In this document: one piece after another, positions 27,700 through 37,023 of the stretch
Layout: every line of letters begins with the position of its first letter
Numbering within the stretch: position 1 is the first letter of the stretch
Source: Microcella sp051860105
GTDB taxonomy: Bacteria; Actinomycetota; Actinomycetes; Actinomycetales; Microbacteriaceae
Length of the DNA stretch: 64,000 bases
NCBI RefSeq assembly: GCF_051860105.1
Contig: NZ_JBHYEO010000002.1
Coordinates: 1 to 64,000 of the forward strand
Direction: 5' to 3'
The notes under the pieces: generated by a model
Database searches by the model: none
What the model was told of the DNA's origin: nothing
Seen by the model: the letters and a program-made list of their open reading frames with translations, nothing else
Translations under genes and position numbers: made by a program

Positions 27700-28512
27700 T
27701 TAGTCCTCTCCGAGCATCCACTCGGCCTGGTCCATAGCGCCCGTCCAGTAGCTCGTCGGCGCGATGAGCGACTCGGGAACCTCCGATGAGGCCTCCTCGT
27801 CGATGAAGAACACGGTGCGCTTGGTGCCGAGCACTCCGCCGACCGGCACATCGGCGACCGCGGCGCCGGCGAGCGCCAGCCCCAGAGCCGCAGCCTTGTC
27901 CGCCCCGGCGAGCACGAGCCAGATCCGCTCGGACCGGTTGATGAGCGGCAGGGTGAGAGAGAGACGCCCGGGCGGCGGTTTGGGCGAGTCGTGCACGGCG
28001 ATCACGCCGGCCTCCGTCGCGCGGGGACCCTCCCGCTCGGGGAAGAGCGACGCGATGTGGCCGTCGGGCCCGACACCGAGGAACGTGATCGCGAAGGCCG
28101 GGAACTCTCCTCCGCCCGCCGCGAGCAGCTCGTCGCGATAGCGTTGCGCCCCGGCTTCCAGATCGATGCCCTCGTCCGACGCCGGGAAGGGATGCACGTT
28201 GGCCGCCGGGATCGCGATCTGGTCGAGCAGCGCATCGCGAGCCTGCTGCTCGTTGCGATCGGCATGACCTGTCGGCACCCACCGCTCGTCACCCCACCAC
28301 ACCTGCACCCGGTGCCAATCGATCTGGTCGCGCCCGGGGTGGGCGGCGATCGCCGCGAGAACCTCGATGCCCACGCTGCCGCCCGTGAGCACGATGTGCA
28401 CCTCGGGACGCTCGTCGAGAAGATCGATCATCTTCGTGAGGAAGCGGGCGGCGACCGATCCGGCGAGCGCTGCCCGGTCGGCGTGCACGAGCACGCGGCG
28501 TTCGGTGGTCAC
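27700..28512 (-). CDS. pgl: 6-phosphogluconolactonase
   Basis: This 270-residue enzyme hydrolyses 6-phosphogluconolactone in the oxidative pentose phosphate pathway. Motifs include HIVLTGGSVGIEVL, VWWGDERWVP, the family signature FLGVGPDGHIASLFP, and SLTLPLINRSERIWLVLAG. It is the last gene of the minus-strand operon tkt-tal-pgi-zwf-opcA-pgl. The start is GTG 28512, 44 nt after the opcA stop. Confidence 0.96.
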   Translation of the reverse strand: MTTERRVLVHADRAALAGSVAARFLTKMIDLLDERPEVHIVLTGGSVGIEVLAAIAAHPGRDQIDWHRVQVWWGDERWVPTGHADRNEQQARDALLDQIAIPAANVHPFPASDEGIDLEAGAQRYRDELLAAGGGEFPAFAITFLGVGPDGHIASLFPEREGPRATEAGVIAVHDSPKPPPGRLSLTLPLINRSERIWLVLAGADKAAALGLALAGAAVADVPVGGVLGTKRTVFFIDEEASSEVPESLIAPTSYWTGAMDQAEWMLGED

Positions 28513-28556
28513 GGTGGAGCCTCTCTGGAGCAGCGGTGGCGCGTCGCGCGCCGGGT

Positions 28557-29483
28557 TCAGGCGGCAGAAGCAGTGCCGAACCCGCTCGCGAGAACGGCAC
28601 CGAACTCGTCGTCAGGGTCGAGCCTACGCAGTTCTTCGGCGAGGCACTCGCGCAGCCCACGGCGTGGCAGGGCGAGCTCGTGCGTCGGCTGGCCCGCCTG
28701 GCTCAGCTCGACGATGCCGAGACGCGTGCGTTCGAGACGGATCTCACCGCTGGCGCGATGCAGCACGACCCGGTGGATGCCCGACGAGGGGTTGCCGTCG
28801 GCGACGTCGACCTCCACCGGCACCTCCAGGCGGAGCCCGAGCCACGCGGCGAGCAGCGCTGTCGACGGGCTGTCGGGAGCGCCTGCGACCTCCACGTGCG
28901 TGATCGGCTCGTAGGGCGGCTGGTCGAGCGCCGCCGCGAGCTGCGCCCGCCAGAGCGTCAGCCGGGTCCAGGCGAAGTCGGTGTCGCCCGGGCGGTAGCC
29001 CGCCGCGATACGGGCGAGCGTTGCGCGCGGATCGGAGGTCGACGCCGAGTCGGTGATCCGACGCTGGGCCAGGCGTCCGAGCGGCGTCTCGCAGACCGCA
29101 TCCGGGCACTCGCCCGGCCACCACGACACGACAGGGGCGTCCGGCAGCAGGAGGCCCGTGACGAGACCGCGAAGGTCGGTCGCCGTGTCGCCGTGGGCGC
29201 GGAGCACGATCACTTCGCTCGCCCCGGCGTCGCCACCGACGCGGATCTCGGCGTCGAGACGGGCCGTGGCGGCGGCGGCATCGGTCGACACCACGATGAT
29301 CCGCATGGGGTGTTCGCGCGAGGCCTCGTTGGCGGCCGCGATCACGTCCTCCTCCTCGCCGATCACGCTCGTGATGATGAGGGTGAGCACGCGGCCGAGA
29401 GCGACGGCTCCGGCCTCGTCGCGGATGCGAACGAGAGTCTTCGAGACCTGGCTCGCGGTCGTGTCGGGAAGGTCGATGATCAT
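28557..29483 (-). CDS. opcA: Glucose-6-phosphate dehydrogenase assembly protein OpcA
   Basis: This 308-residue actinobacterial/cyanobacterial protein is needed for the oligomerisation and activity of glucose-6-phosphate dehydrogenase. It contains the family segments MIIDLPDTTASQVSKTL, TLIITSVIGEEEDV and APVVSWWPGECP. ATG 29483 is chosen because GGAG lies 7-10 nt upstream and MIIDLPDTT matches the usual N-terminus; a GTG four codons earlier is possible. Its start overlaps the zwf stop (ATGA). Confidence 0.95.
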   Translation of the reverse strand: MIIDLPDTTASQVSKTLVRIRDEAGAVALGRVLTLIITSVIGEEEDVIAAANEASREHPMRIIVVSTDAAAATARLDAEIRVGGDAGASEVIVLRAHGDTATDLRGLVTGLLLPDAPVVSWWPGECPDAVCETPLGRLAQRRITDSASTSDPRATLARIAAGYRPGDTDFAWTRLTLWRAQLAAALDQPPYEPITHVEVAGAPDSPSTALLAAWLGLRLEVPVEVDVADGNPSSGIHRVVLHRASGEIRLERTRLGIVELSQAGQPTHELALPRRGLRECLAEELRRLDPDDEFGAVLASGFGTASAA

Positions 29484-31021
29484 GGGCGTCTCCACACTCG
29501 TCCGTCACGCGCCAGAAGATCGTCTGCCGACTGGGGCCCCCAGGTGCCGGGAGCGTAGAGCTCCGGGGCTCCTTGCGTGGCCCAGAACTCCTCGATCGGG
29601 TCGAGGATCTTCCAGCTGAGCTCGACCTCCTCGTGCCGGGGGAACAGGGGAGGGTCGCCGAGCAGCACGTCGAGGATCAGCCGCTCATAGGCCTCGGGAC
29701 TCGCCTCCGTGAACGCGTGGCCGTAGCCGAAGTCCATCGTGACGTCGCGCACCTGCATGCCGGCACCCGGCACCTTCGAGCCGAACCGGATCGTCACGCC
29801 TTCGTCGGGCTGCACGCGGATCACGAGCGCGTTCTGACCGAGGGCCGACGTCTGGTCGTCCGCGAAGAGGTACTGGGGTGCGCGCTTGAACACGACCGCG
29901 ATCTCGGTGACCCGGCGGCCGAGCCGTTTCCCGGCGCGGAGGTAGAACGGCACGCCAGCCCACCGACGAGTGTTGATGTCGAGCCGCATGGCCGCGTACG
30001 TCTCGGTGACGGAGTCCGGGTTCATGCCCTCTTCCTCGAGGAAGCCCGGAACCCATTCCCCACCCTGCCAGCCGCTCGAGTACTGGCCTCGTGCGGTGCC
30101 GGTCGCGAGGTCCTTCGGCAGCCGGACGGCGGAGAGCACCTTCTCCTTCTCGGCGCGCAGGTCGGCGGCGTCGAACGACACGGGCTCCTCCATCGCCGTG
30201 AGCGCGAGCAGCTGCAGAAGATGGTTCTGGATGACGTCGCGCGCCGCGCCGATGCCGTCGTAGTAGCCGGCGCGCCCTCCGACACCGATGTCTTCCGCCA
30301 TCGTGATCTGCACGTGATCGACGTAGTTCGCGTTCCAGATCGGCTCGTACATCATGTTGGCGAAGCGCAGCGCCAGGATGTTCTGCACCGTCTCTTTGCC
30401 GAGGTAGTGGTCGATGCGGAACACCGAGTCGGGGGGGAACACCGACTCGACCACATCGTTCAGCTCGCGCGCGCTGGCGAGGTCGCTGCCGAACGGCTTC
30501 TCGATGACCACGCGGCGCCACTCGCCGGCTTCGGCCTCCGCGAGGCCGCTGCGGCGCAGCTGCTCGGTCACGAGCGGGAACGACTTGGGCGGGATCGACA
30601 GGTAGAACGCGTGGTTGCCCATCGTGCCACGTTCGCGATCGAGCTCCGCCAGCGTGGACGACAACCGCGCGAACGCATCGTCATCGTCGAAGTCGCCGGA
30701 GACGAACCGGATGCCCGACGCCAGTTGCTTCCAGACGTCCTCCTGGAAGGGCGTGCGCGCATACTGCTTCACGGCGTCGTGCACGACCTGCTCGAAGTCC
30801 TGCGTCTCCCAGTCGCGGCGAGCGAAGCCCACGAGCGCGAAGCCCGGCGGCAGCAGGCCGCGGTTGGCGAGGTCGTAGACCGCTGGCATGAGCTTCTTGC
30901 GCGACAGGTCTCCTGTCACGCCGAAGATGATCAGTCCGCTCGGGCCCGCGATGCGGTTGAGCCGACGATCATCGGGGGAGCGCAGCGGGTTGCTGTCGCG
31001 GGCGATGGCGACCGGGGCCAT
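29480..31021 (-). CDS. zwf: Glucose-6-phosphate 1-dehydrogenase
   Basis: This 513-residue NADP-dependent enzyme makes 6-phosphogluconolactone. The coenzyme motif IIFGVTGDLSRKKLMPA is near residue 30. The active-site signature RIDHYLGKETVQN is visible, as are the substrate-binding VVIEKPFGSDL and FYLRAGKRL. The start is ATG 31021 with GAGGAG directly upstream; the open frame to the left belongs to pgi. It overlaps opcA by 2 bases (ATGA), so the two partner proteins are translationally coupled. Confidence 0.98.
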   Translation of the reverse strand: MAPVAIARDSNPLRSPDDRRLNRIAGPSGLIIFGVTGDLSRKKLMPAVYDLANRGLLPPGFALVGFARRDWETQDFEQVVHDAVKQYARTPFQEDVWKQLASGIRFVSGDFDDDDAFARLSSTLAELDRERGTMGNHAFYLSIPPKSFPLVTEQLRRSGLAEAEAGEWRRVVIEKPFGSDLASARELNDVVESVFPPDSVFRIDHYLGKETVQNILALRFANMMYEPIWNANYVDHVQITMAEDIGVGGRAGYYDGIGAARDVIQNHLLQLLALTAMEEPVSFDAADLRAEKEKVLSAVRLPKDLATGTARGQYSSGWQGGEWVPGFLEEEGMNPDSVTETYAAMRLDINTRRWAGVPFYLRAGKRLGRRVTEIAVVFKRAPQYLFADDQTSALGQNALVIRVQPDEGVTIRFGSKVPGAGMQVRDVTMDFGYGHAFTEASPEAYERLILDVLLGDPPLFPRHEEVELSWKILDPIEEFWATQGAPELYAPGTWGPQSADDLLARDGRVWRRP

Positions 31022-31047
31022 GGTTCTCCTCGTGGTGGCGGAGCGGG

Positions 31048-32643
31048 TCAGGAGAGCGCGGCGATGATCGCGGCGATGCCGTGGGCGTCGCGAACGCGCA
31101 GGGTGACGACGGGCATCCCCTTCTCGGTCAGCACAGCCGCGTCGCCCGCGGCCTGGGCGGCGATGAGCTGCCCGTAGCTGAAGGGGCGGTCCGGGATCTC
31201 CAGATCGTCGACGAGCGTGCCGGTCACCTGCAGGAAGACGCCGCGTGCCGGGCCGCCCTTGTGGTACTGGCCGGTCGAGTGGAGGAACCGCGGTCCCCAG
31301 CCGAACGTGACAGGCCGCCCGGTGCGCGCGGCGATCAGGTGCCGCACCGCTTCGAGCTCGGGGTGGGCGAGTCGGTCGAGGTAGGCCTGCACGGCGACGT
31401 AGCCGCCGTCGGGGAGCGCCGCCTCGAGCGCCCGCACCGCGTCGCGAACGGTGGATGCGGAGCCGAGCAGCCCCGCGGGCGCGACGACCTCGATGCCGCT
31501 GTCGACGAACTGCGCCGGCAGAGGCTCGGGACGGGCGTCGAGAAGACCCCGCGCGGCGATCTTGGCGGATTCCACATCGGGCTGGTCGAAGGGGTTGATG
31601 CCGAGCAGCATGCCTGCCACGGCCGTGGCGTACTGCCATGTCAACAGGTGCGCGCCGAGCGAGCCCGACAGCTCGATCTCGCCGTCGGCCACCTCGCGCG
31701 TCGCGCGCGCGTCGGCGACGAGGCGCACGACCTGCACGTCGGCGGCACCGCTCGCCAGCTCGGGCGCGTCGATGCCCACCACGACGGGCAGGATCCCGAT
31801 GCCGTCCTTGCCGGTCGACTCGGCGATGAGCTGCTCGATCCAGTCGCCGAGGCCGACGATGTGGGTGCCGTCGGCGACGATCACGAGCTTGTCGCGCAAC
31901 GGTGCGGTGCCGGCGATAGCCGCTCCGAGCTGCAGGCCGGGGTTCGAGGCGCTGTCGACCGCGAGCGGCAGGCTCGCGGCTTCTGCCTCATCGAGCAGGG
32001 CATCCAGATCGACGCCCGCCAAGCCGGAGGGCACGAGGCCGAACGCGGTGAGCGCCGAGTAGCGGCCCCCGACCGTGGGGTCGGCGGTGAACACCCGGTA
32101 GCCAGCGGCGAGCGAGGCCTGCTCGAGCGGTGAGCCGGGGTCGGTGACGATGATGATGCGCTCGGCCGGGTCGATGCCGGCGTCGCGGAACGCGGCTTCG
32201 AAGCTGCGCTTCTGGCTGTCGGTTTCGACCGTCGATCCCGACTTCGACGAGACGACGACGGCCGTGTGGCCGAGGTGCTCGCCGAGGGCGGTCGCGACCT
32301 GCCCGGGGTCGGTCGAGTCGAGCACGACGAGCGGCACGCCCGCCGTGCGCGTGATCACCTCGGGCGCGAGCGATGACCCGCCCATGCCGCACAGCACGAT
32401 GCGCGAGATTCCGCGCTCAGTGAGCTGATCCCGCAGGGAGACGATCTCGGCGACAAGAGGCCGCGAGACCGACACCGCTTGCGTCCAGCCCAGGCGGATG
32501 CTCGCCTCGGCCTCGGCCGCCGCACCCCAGAGCGTGCTGTCGCCCGCCGTGATGCGGCTCGCGACGAGCTGCTCGACGAGCGCGGGCACGTGGGTGTCGA
32601 TGGCGCGCTGGGCATCGCCGCGCGCGGCGACGGTCAGAGTCAT
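31048..32643 (-). CDS. pgi: Glucose-6-phosphate isomerase
   Basis: This 531-residue sugar isomerase interconverts glucose-6-phosphate and fructose-6-phosphate. It shows SIS-domain features (CGMGGSSLAPEVI, VVVSSKSGSTVETDS, VGGRYSALTAFGLVP) and the C-terminal HSTGQYHKGGP. It belongs to the actinobacterial form found inside pentose phosphate operons and is placed here between tal and zwf. Start ATG 32643 overlaps the tal stop (ATGA). Confidence 0.95.
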   Translation of the reverse strand: MTLTVAARGDAQRAIDTHVPALVEQLVASRITAGDSTLWGAAAEAEASIRLGWTQAVSVSRPLVAEIVSLRDQLTERGISRIVLCGMGGSSLAPEVITRTAGVPLVVLDSTDPGQVATALGEHLGHTAVVVSSKSGSTVETDSQKRSFEAAFRDAGIDPAERIIIVTDPGSPLEQASLAAGYRVFTADPTVGGRYSALTAFGLVPSGLAGVDLDALLDEAEAASLPLAVDSASNPGLQLGAAIAGTAPLRDKLVIVADGTHIVGLGDWIEQLIAESTGKDGIGILPVVVGIDAPELASGAADVQVVRLVADARATREVADGEIELSGSLGAHLLTWQYATAVAGMLLGINPFDQPDVESAKIAARGLLDARPEPLPAQFVDSGIEVVAPAGLLGSASTVRDAVRALEAALPDGGYVAVQAYLDRLAHPELEAVRHLIAARTGRPVTFGWGPRFLHSTGQYHKGGPARGVFLQVTGTLVDDLEIPDRPFSYGQLIAAQAAGDAAVLTEKGMPVVTLRVRDAHGIAAIIAALS

Positions 32644-33749
32644 CGGGCGGCCTCGAGCGCCGCGCTCACGGTATCGAGCAGCTCGTTCCAGCTGACGATG
32701 AACTTCTCGACGCCCTCCTTCTCGAGCAGCGCGGTGACCTCGTCGTACGAGATGCCGAGTGCGTCGAGCGCGGCGAGCACGGCGCGTGCCTCGTCGTAGG
32801 AACCCGTGACGGCGTCGCCCGTGATCACCCCGTGGTCGAACGTTGCCTGCAGCGTCTTCTCGGGCATCGTGTTGACCGTGCGACCGACAGCGAGCTCGGT
32901 CACGTAGAGCGTGTCGGGCAGGCTCGGGTCCTTCACGCCGGTCGAGGCCCAGAGAGGCCGTTGGGCATGGGCACCGGCAGCGAGCAGAGCCTGCGCGCGG
33001 TCGGTCGCGAAGGCCTGCTCGAAGACCTCGTAGGCGAGCCGGGCGTTGGCGATGCCGGCCTTGCTCTTGAGGGCGAGCGCCTCGGGGGTTCCGATCTCGA
33101 CGAGGCGCTTGTCGATCTCGGTGTCGACGCGCGAGACGAAGAACGAGGCGACGGAGTGGATGGTCGACAGGTCGATGCCGGCGGCGTGGGCCTTCTCGAG
33201 ACCGGCGAGGTAGGCGTCGATGACCGCGCGGTGGCGCTCGAGGCTGAAGATGAGCGTCACATTGACGCTGATGCCCGCCGCGATCGTCTCGGTGATGGCC
33301 TCGAGACCCTCGATCGTCGCGGGGATCTTGATCATGGCGTTGGGGCGCCCGACCTTCTTCCAGAGCTGCTGCGCCTGCGCGATCGTGCCGGCCGCATCGT
33401 GTGCGAGACCGGGCTCGACCTCGATCGACACTCGACCGTCCTGACCGGCGGTTGAGCCGTAGACGGACGCGAAGATGTCACTCGCGGCAGCGACGTCATC
33501 CGTCGTGATCTCGAAGACGGCCTGCGTGACATCGGCACCGGCGGCGGCGAGCTCGCGCACCTGGGCGTCGTAGGTGGTGCCGGTCGCGAGCGCCGCGGCG
33601 AAGATCGTCGGGTTGGTCGTCACGCCCACGACGTTCCGGTCGGTGATGAGCGCGGCGAGGCCGCCCGAGGTGATGCGGTCGCGCGACAGGTCGTCGAGCC
33701 AGATGCTGACGCCGAGGTCGCTCAGCTGGGCGGTGGGGGTCGAGCTCAT
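32640..33749 (-). CDS. tal: Transaldolase
   Basis: This 369-residue enzyme of the non-oxidative pentose phosphate pathway transfers dihydroxyacetone units through a lysine Schiff base. Visible are IWLDDLSRDRI, TTNPTIF, the catalytic-lysine segment NAMIKIPAT, and LWASTGVKDP. The start is ATG 33749 with GAGGACACC upstream. Its leader contains a CCACC-rich stretch like those before pyk and gapA, though not identical. Confidence 0.97.
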   Translation of the reverse strand: MSSTPTAQLSDLGVSIWLDDLSRDRITSGGLAALITDRNVVGVTTNPTIFAAALATGTTYDAQVRELAAAGADVTQAVFEITTDDVAAASDIFASVYGSTAGQDGRVSIEVEPGLAHDAAGTIAQAQQLWKKVGRPNAMIKIPATIEGLEAITETIAAGISVNVTLIFSLERHRAVIDAYLAGLEKAHAAGIDLSTIHSVASFFVSRVDTEIDKRLVEIGTPEALALKSKAGIANARLAYEVFEQAFATDRAQALLAAGAHAQRPLWASTGVKDPSLPDTLYVTELAVGRTVNTMPEKTLQATFDHGVITGDAVTGSYDEARAVLAALDALGISYDEVTALLEKEGVEKFIVSWNELLDTVSAALEAAR

Positions 33750-33803
33750 GGTGTCCTCAATCGTGGGTGGTGGAGTGGTGACGGACGGAGAGGGAGATGG
33801 CGG

Positions 33804-35894
33804 TCAGTGCGCCGCGATGCTCTCGCGAGCGGCCGCGACGACGGCCTCCGGCGTGATGCCGAACTCGCGGAAGAGCGTCTGGTAGTCGGCGGAGGCTCCG
33901 AAGTGCTCGATCGACACGGTGCGACCGCGGTCGCCGACGTAGCGGTGCCAGCTGAGCGCGAGACCGGCCTCGACGGAGACGCGCGCCGTCACCGAGGAGG
34001 GGAGCACCGACTCGCGGTATTCGGGGCTCTGCTCGTCGAACCACTCGAGGCAGGGCGCCGACACGACGCGGGCGTGGATGCCCTGCTCCCCGAGCTGGGT
34101 GCGAGCATCCATCGCCACCGCGACCTCGGAGCCCGTCGCGATGAGGATCACGTCGGGCGACCCGTTGGCCGCCTCGGCGAGCACGTAGGCGCCCTTCGCG
34201 ACGTGGTGCGCCGCGGCGAGCTCGTCGCCCGAGGCCACGTCGGCGCCGCGCGCGAACACGGGGATGTTCTGACGGGTCAGCGCGATTCCTGCGGGGGAGC
34301 GGCGCTCGAGCACCGCCTTCCACGCGTGGGCCGTCTCGTTGGCATCAGCCGGTCGCACGATCGCGAGACCGGGGATGGCCCGCAACGAGGCGAGCTGCTC
34401 GATCGGCTGGTGCGTCGGGCCGTCTTCTCCGAGAGCGACCGAGTCGTGGGTCCAGACGTAGGTGACCGGCACGTGCATCAGCGCCGCGAGGCGCACCGCC
34501 GGACGCATGTAGTCGCTAAAGATCAGGAAGGTGCCGCCGAATACGCGCGTGCGCCCGTGCAGGGCGATGCCGTTGAGGATGGCCCCCATCGCGTGCTCGC
34601 GGATGCCGAAGTGCAGCACGCGACCGTAGGGGTTCGCCGACCACTCGTGCGTGGAGTGCTCGGTGGGCGCGAACGAGCCGCCGCCGGCGATCGTCGTCAG
34701 GTTCGACTCGGCAAGGTCGGCCGAGCCGCCCCAGAACTCGGGGAGCACGCCGGCGATGGCGTTGATGACCTTGCCCGAGGCGGCACGGGTCGAGACGCTC
34801 GTGCCGCCCTCGAAGACCGGCAGAGCGGCGTCGAGGCCCTCGGGCAGCTCGCCCGCGAGCATCCGATCGAGCAGTGCCTTCTTCTGGGGGTGCGCGGCGG
34901 CCCAGCTCTCGAATCGCGTGTCCCACGCAGCCCGGCGCTCGCGGCCGCGGTCGACCGCACGTCGGGTGTGCGCGATCACCTCGTCGCTCACGGCGAAGTG
35001 CTCCTCCGGGTCGAAGCCCATGACGCGCTTCGTCGCCGCCAGCTCGTCCCCGCCGAGGGCCGAGCCGTGGATCTTGCCCGTGTTCTGCTTCGTCGGGGCG
35101 GGCCAGCCGATGATCGTCTTGACGATCACGAGGCTCGGCCGCGAGGTCTCGGCCTGGGCGGCCTCGATCGCCGCGTGCAGCGCGTGGACATCCTCGACGT
35201 ACTCGCCCGTCTTCTTCCAGTCGACGGTCTGCACGTGCCAGCCGTACGCCTCGTAGCGCGCCGCGACATCTTCCGTGAAGGCGATGTTGGTGTCGTCCTC
35301 GATCGAGATCTGGTTCGAGTCGTAGATCGCGATGAGGTTGCCGAGCTGCTGGTGACCCGCGAGCGAACCCGCCTCGCTCGTCACGCCCTCCTGGATGTCG
35401 CCGTCGCCCGCGATCACGTAGACGTGGTGGTCGAAGACGCTCTCGCCCGCGGGGGTGCCGGGGTCGAGCAGGCCGCGCTCGAAGCGGGCGGCGTAGGCGA
35501 AGCCGACGGCCGACGCAAGACCCTGGCCGAGGGGGCCGGTGGTGATCTCGACCCCGTCGGTGTGGCCGTACTCGGGGTGGCCGGGAGTCTTCGAACCCCA
35601 GGTGCGCAGCGCCTTGAGGTCGTCGAGTTCGAGCCCGTATCCGCCCAGGTACAGCTGCACGTACTGCGTCAGCGAGCTGTGGCCTGCCGACAGGATGAAG
35701 CGGTCGCGTCCCAGCCAGTGCGGATCGCTCGGGTCGTGCTGCATGACCTTCTGGTGCAGAAGGTACGCGACGGGCGCCAGCGACATCGCCGTGCCGGGAT
35801 GGCCGTTGCCGACCTTCTCGACAGCGTCGGCGGCGAGCAACCGGGCGGTATCGACGGCACGGCGGTCCAGGTCATCCCAGGTCAGGTCGGTCAT
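33804..35894 (-). CDS. tkt: Transketolase
   Basis: This 696-residue thiamine-diphosphate enzyme transfers two-carbon units in the pentose phosphate pathway. N-terminal GNGHPGTAMSLAP and the thiamine motif region IAGDGDIQEGVTSEAGSLAGHQQLGNLIAIYD are visible. The pyrimidine domain contains THDSVALGEDGPTHQPIEQLASLR. It is the first gene of the operon, with a TATACT -10 at 35984-35989 (minus strand) and a roughly 80-nt leader that contains a hairpin. It is divergent from ctaB. Confidence 0.98.
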   Translation of the reverse strand: MTDLTWDDLDRRAVDTARLLAADAVEKVGNGHPGTAMSLAPVAYLLHQKVMQHDPSDPHWLGRDRFILSAGHSSLTQYVQLYLGGYGLELDDLKALRTWGSKTPGHPEYGHTDGVEITTGPLGQGLASAVGFAYAARFERGLLDPGTPAGESVFDHHVYVIAGDGDIQEGVTSEAGSLAGHQQLGNLIAIYDSNQISIEDDTNIAFTEDVAARYEAYGWHVQTVDWKKTGEYVEDVHALHAAIEAAQAETSRPSLVIVKTIIGWPAPTKQNTGKIHGSALGGDELAATKRVMGFDPEEHFAVSDEVIAHTRRAVDRGRERRAAWDTRFESWAAAHPQKKALLDRMLAGELPEGLDAALPVFEGGTSVSTRAASGKVINAIAGVLPEFWGGSADLAESNLTTIAGGGSFAPTEHSTHEWSANPYGRVLHFGIREHAMGAILNGIALHGRTRVFGGTFLIFSDYMRPAVRLAALMHVPVTYVWTHDSVALGEDGPTHQPIEQLASLRAIPGLAIVRPADANETAHAWKAVLERRSPAGIALTRQNIPVFARGADVASGDELAAAHHVAKGAYVLAEAANGSPDVILIATGSEVAVAMDARTQLGEQGIHARVVSAPCLEWFDEQSPEYRESVLPSSVTARVSVEAGLALSWHRYVGDRGRTVSIEHFGASADYQTLFREFGITPEAVVAAARESIAAH

Positions 35895-35941
35895 GGCGTC
35901 GGTACTGCCCTTTCTTCAGACGGATGCGGGCCTCGCCCGGT

Positions 35942-35965
35942 CCTGCACGAACGTCTGCGTGCAGG
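35942..35965 (-). promoter_or_regulatory. Hairpin in the tkt leader
   Basis: CCTGCACG and CGTGCAGG form an 8-bp stem with an 8-nt loop, between the putative transcription start (about 35977) and the tkt ATG. Confidence 0.45.
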
Positions 35966-35983
35966 GCGTCGTCGGCCCTCGCC

Positions 35984-35989
35984 AGTATA
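35984..35989 (-). promoter_or_regulatory. -10 box of the tkt operon
   Basis: TATACT on the minus strand, close to the consensus. No clear -35 is seen. Confidence 0.55.
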
Positions 35990-36044
35990 GAGAGGCTCGT
36001 ATGCCGCGGCGGGTGCGCACGGGCTCGTGCACAACAACGCTCCC

Positions 36045-36050
36045 GTAGAC
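36045..36050 (+). promoter_or_regulatory. -10 box of ctaB
   Basis: TAGACT lies 32 nt before the ctaB ATG, leaving room for the GAAGGAG Shine-Dalgarno in a short leader. Confidence 0.5.
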
Positions 36051-36082
36051 TGACGCCATTCCCGCGCCACGAAGAAGGAGCC

Positions 36083-37003
36083 ATGGATACTGCTCTCGAT
36101 CACGCCGTCACGACGCGACCGCGAAGCATCCGACGCACCCTCTCGGCCTATATCGCACTGACCAAGCCGCGCGTCATCGAGCTGCTGCTCGTCACGACCG
36201 CACCGGTCATGATCCTCGCTGCCGACGGGCTGCCGAGCATCGGCCTGGTTCTCGCGACCCTCGTGGGCGGAGCGCTGTCGGCCGGCTCCGCCGGCGCGTT
36301 CAACATGTACATCGACCGCGACATCGATCGCCTCATGAACCGCACGCAGAACCGGCCCCTCGTGACCGGAGAGGTCTCGGATCGCGCGGCGCTCGTGTTC
36401 GCCTACACGATCGGCGTTATCTCGATCGTGTGGCTCGGCCTCACGACCAACTGGCTCGCCGCGTCACTCTCGCTCGGCGCCATCCTGTTCTACGTCGTCA
36501 TCTACACGCTCGTGCTGAAGCGGCGCACGGAGCAGAACATCATCTGGGGCGGCATCGCCGGCTGCTTCCCGGTGCTCATCGGCTGGACCGCCGTCACGGG
36601 CTCGCTCGATTGGCCGCCGTTCATCCTCTTCCTCGTCGTCTTCCTCTGGACCCCGCCGCACTACTGGCCGCTGTCGATGAAGTACCGCGACGACTACGCC
36701 GCCGCCGAGGTGCCGATGCTCGCCGTCATGCGCGACCGGGCGACGGTCGGCGTGCAGGTGGTGCTCTATGCGTGGGCGACCGTCGTCGCCTCGCTGATCC
36801 TCATCCCCGTCGCCCCCATGGGCGCGCTCTACACCGCGGTCGCGCTGCTGTCTGGCGGCTGGTTCATCGTCGAGAGCCACCGACTGTACGGCCGCGCCGT
36901 GCGCGGTCTCGAGGCGGCTCCGATGCGCGTGTTCCACGCGAGCATCACGTATCTGACGCTGCTCTTCGTAGCCGTCGGCATCGATCCGCTGCTGCCGTTC
37001 TAG
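36083..37003 (+). CDS. ctaB: Protoheme IX farnesyltransferase (heme O synthase)
   Basis: This 306-residue UbiA-family membrane enzyme attaches a farnesyl chain to heme B for cytochrome oxidase. It has about eight to nine transmembrane helices. The first Asp-rich motif is NMYIDRDIDRLMNRTQNRPL, and the second lies around MKYRDDYAAAEVPML. GAAGGAG precedes ATG 36083; the open frame further left is not used. It is convergent with ctaA, which performs the next step, and divergent from tkt. Confidence 0.96.
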   Translation: MDTALDHAVTTRPRSIRRTLSAYIALTKPRVIELLLVTTAPVMILAADGLPSIGLVLATLVGGALSAGSAGAFNMYIDRDIDRLMNRTQNRPLVTGEVSDRAALVFAYTIGVISIVWLGLTTNWLAASLSLGAILFYVVIYTLVLKRRTEQNIIWGGIAGCFPVLIGWTAVTGSLDWPPFILFLVVFLWTPPHYWPLSMKYRDDYAAAEVPMLAVMRDRATVGVQVVLYAWATVVASLILIPVAPMGALYTAVALLSGGWFIVESHRLYGRAVRGLEAAPMRVFHASITYLTLLFVAVGIDPLLPF

Positions 37004-37023
37004 TCGCGCCGCGATGCGCCCCG

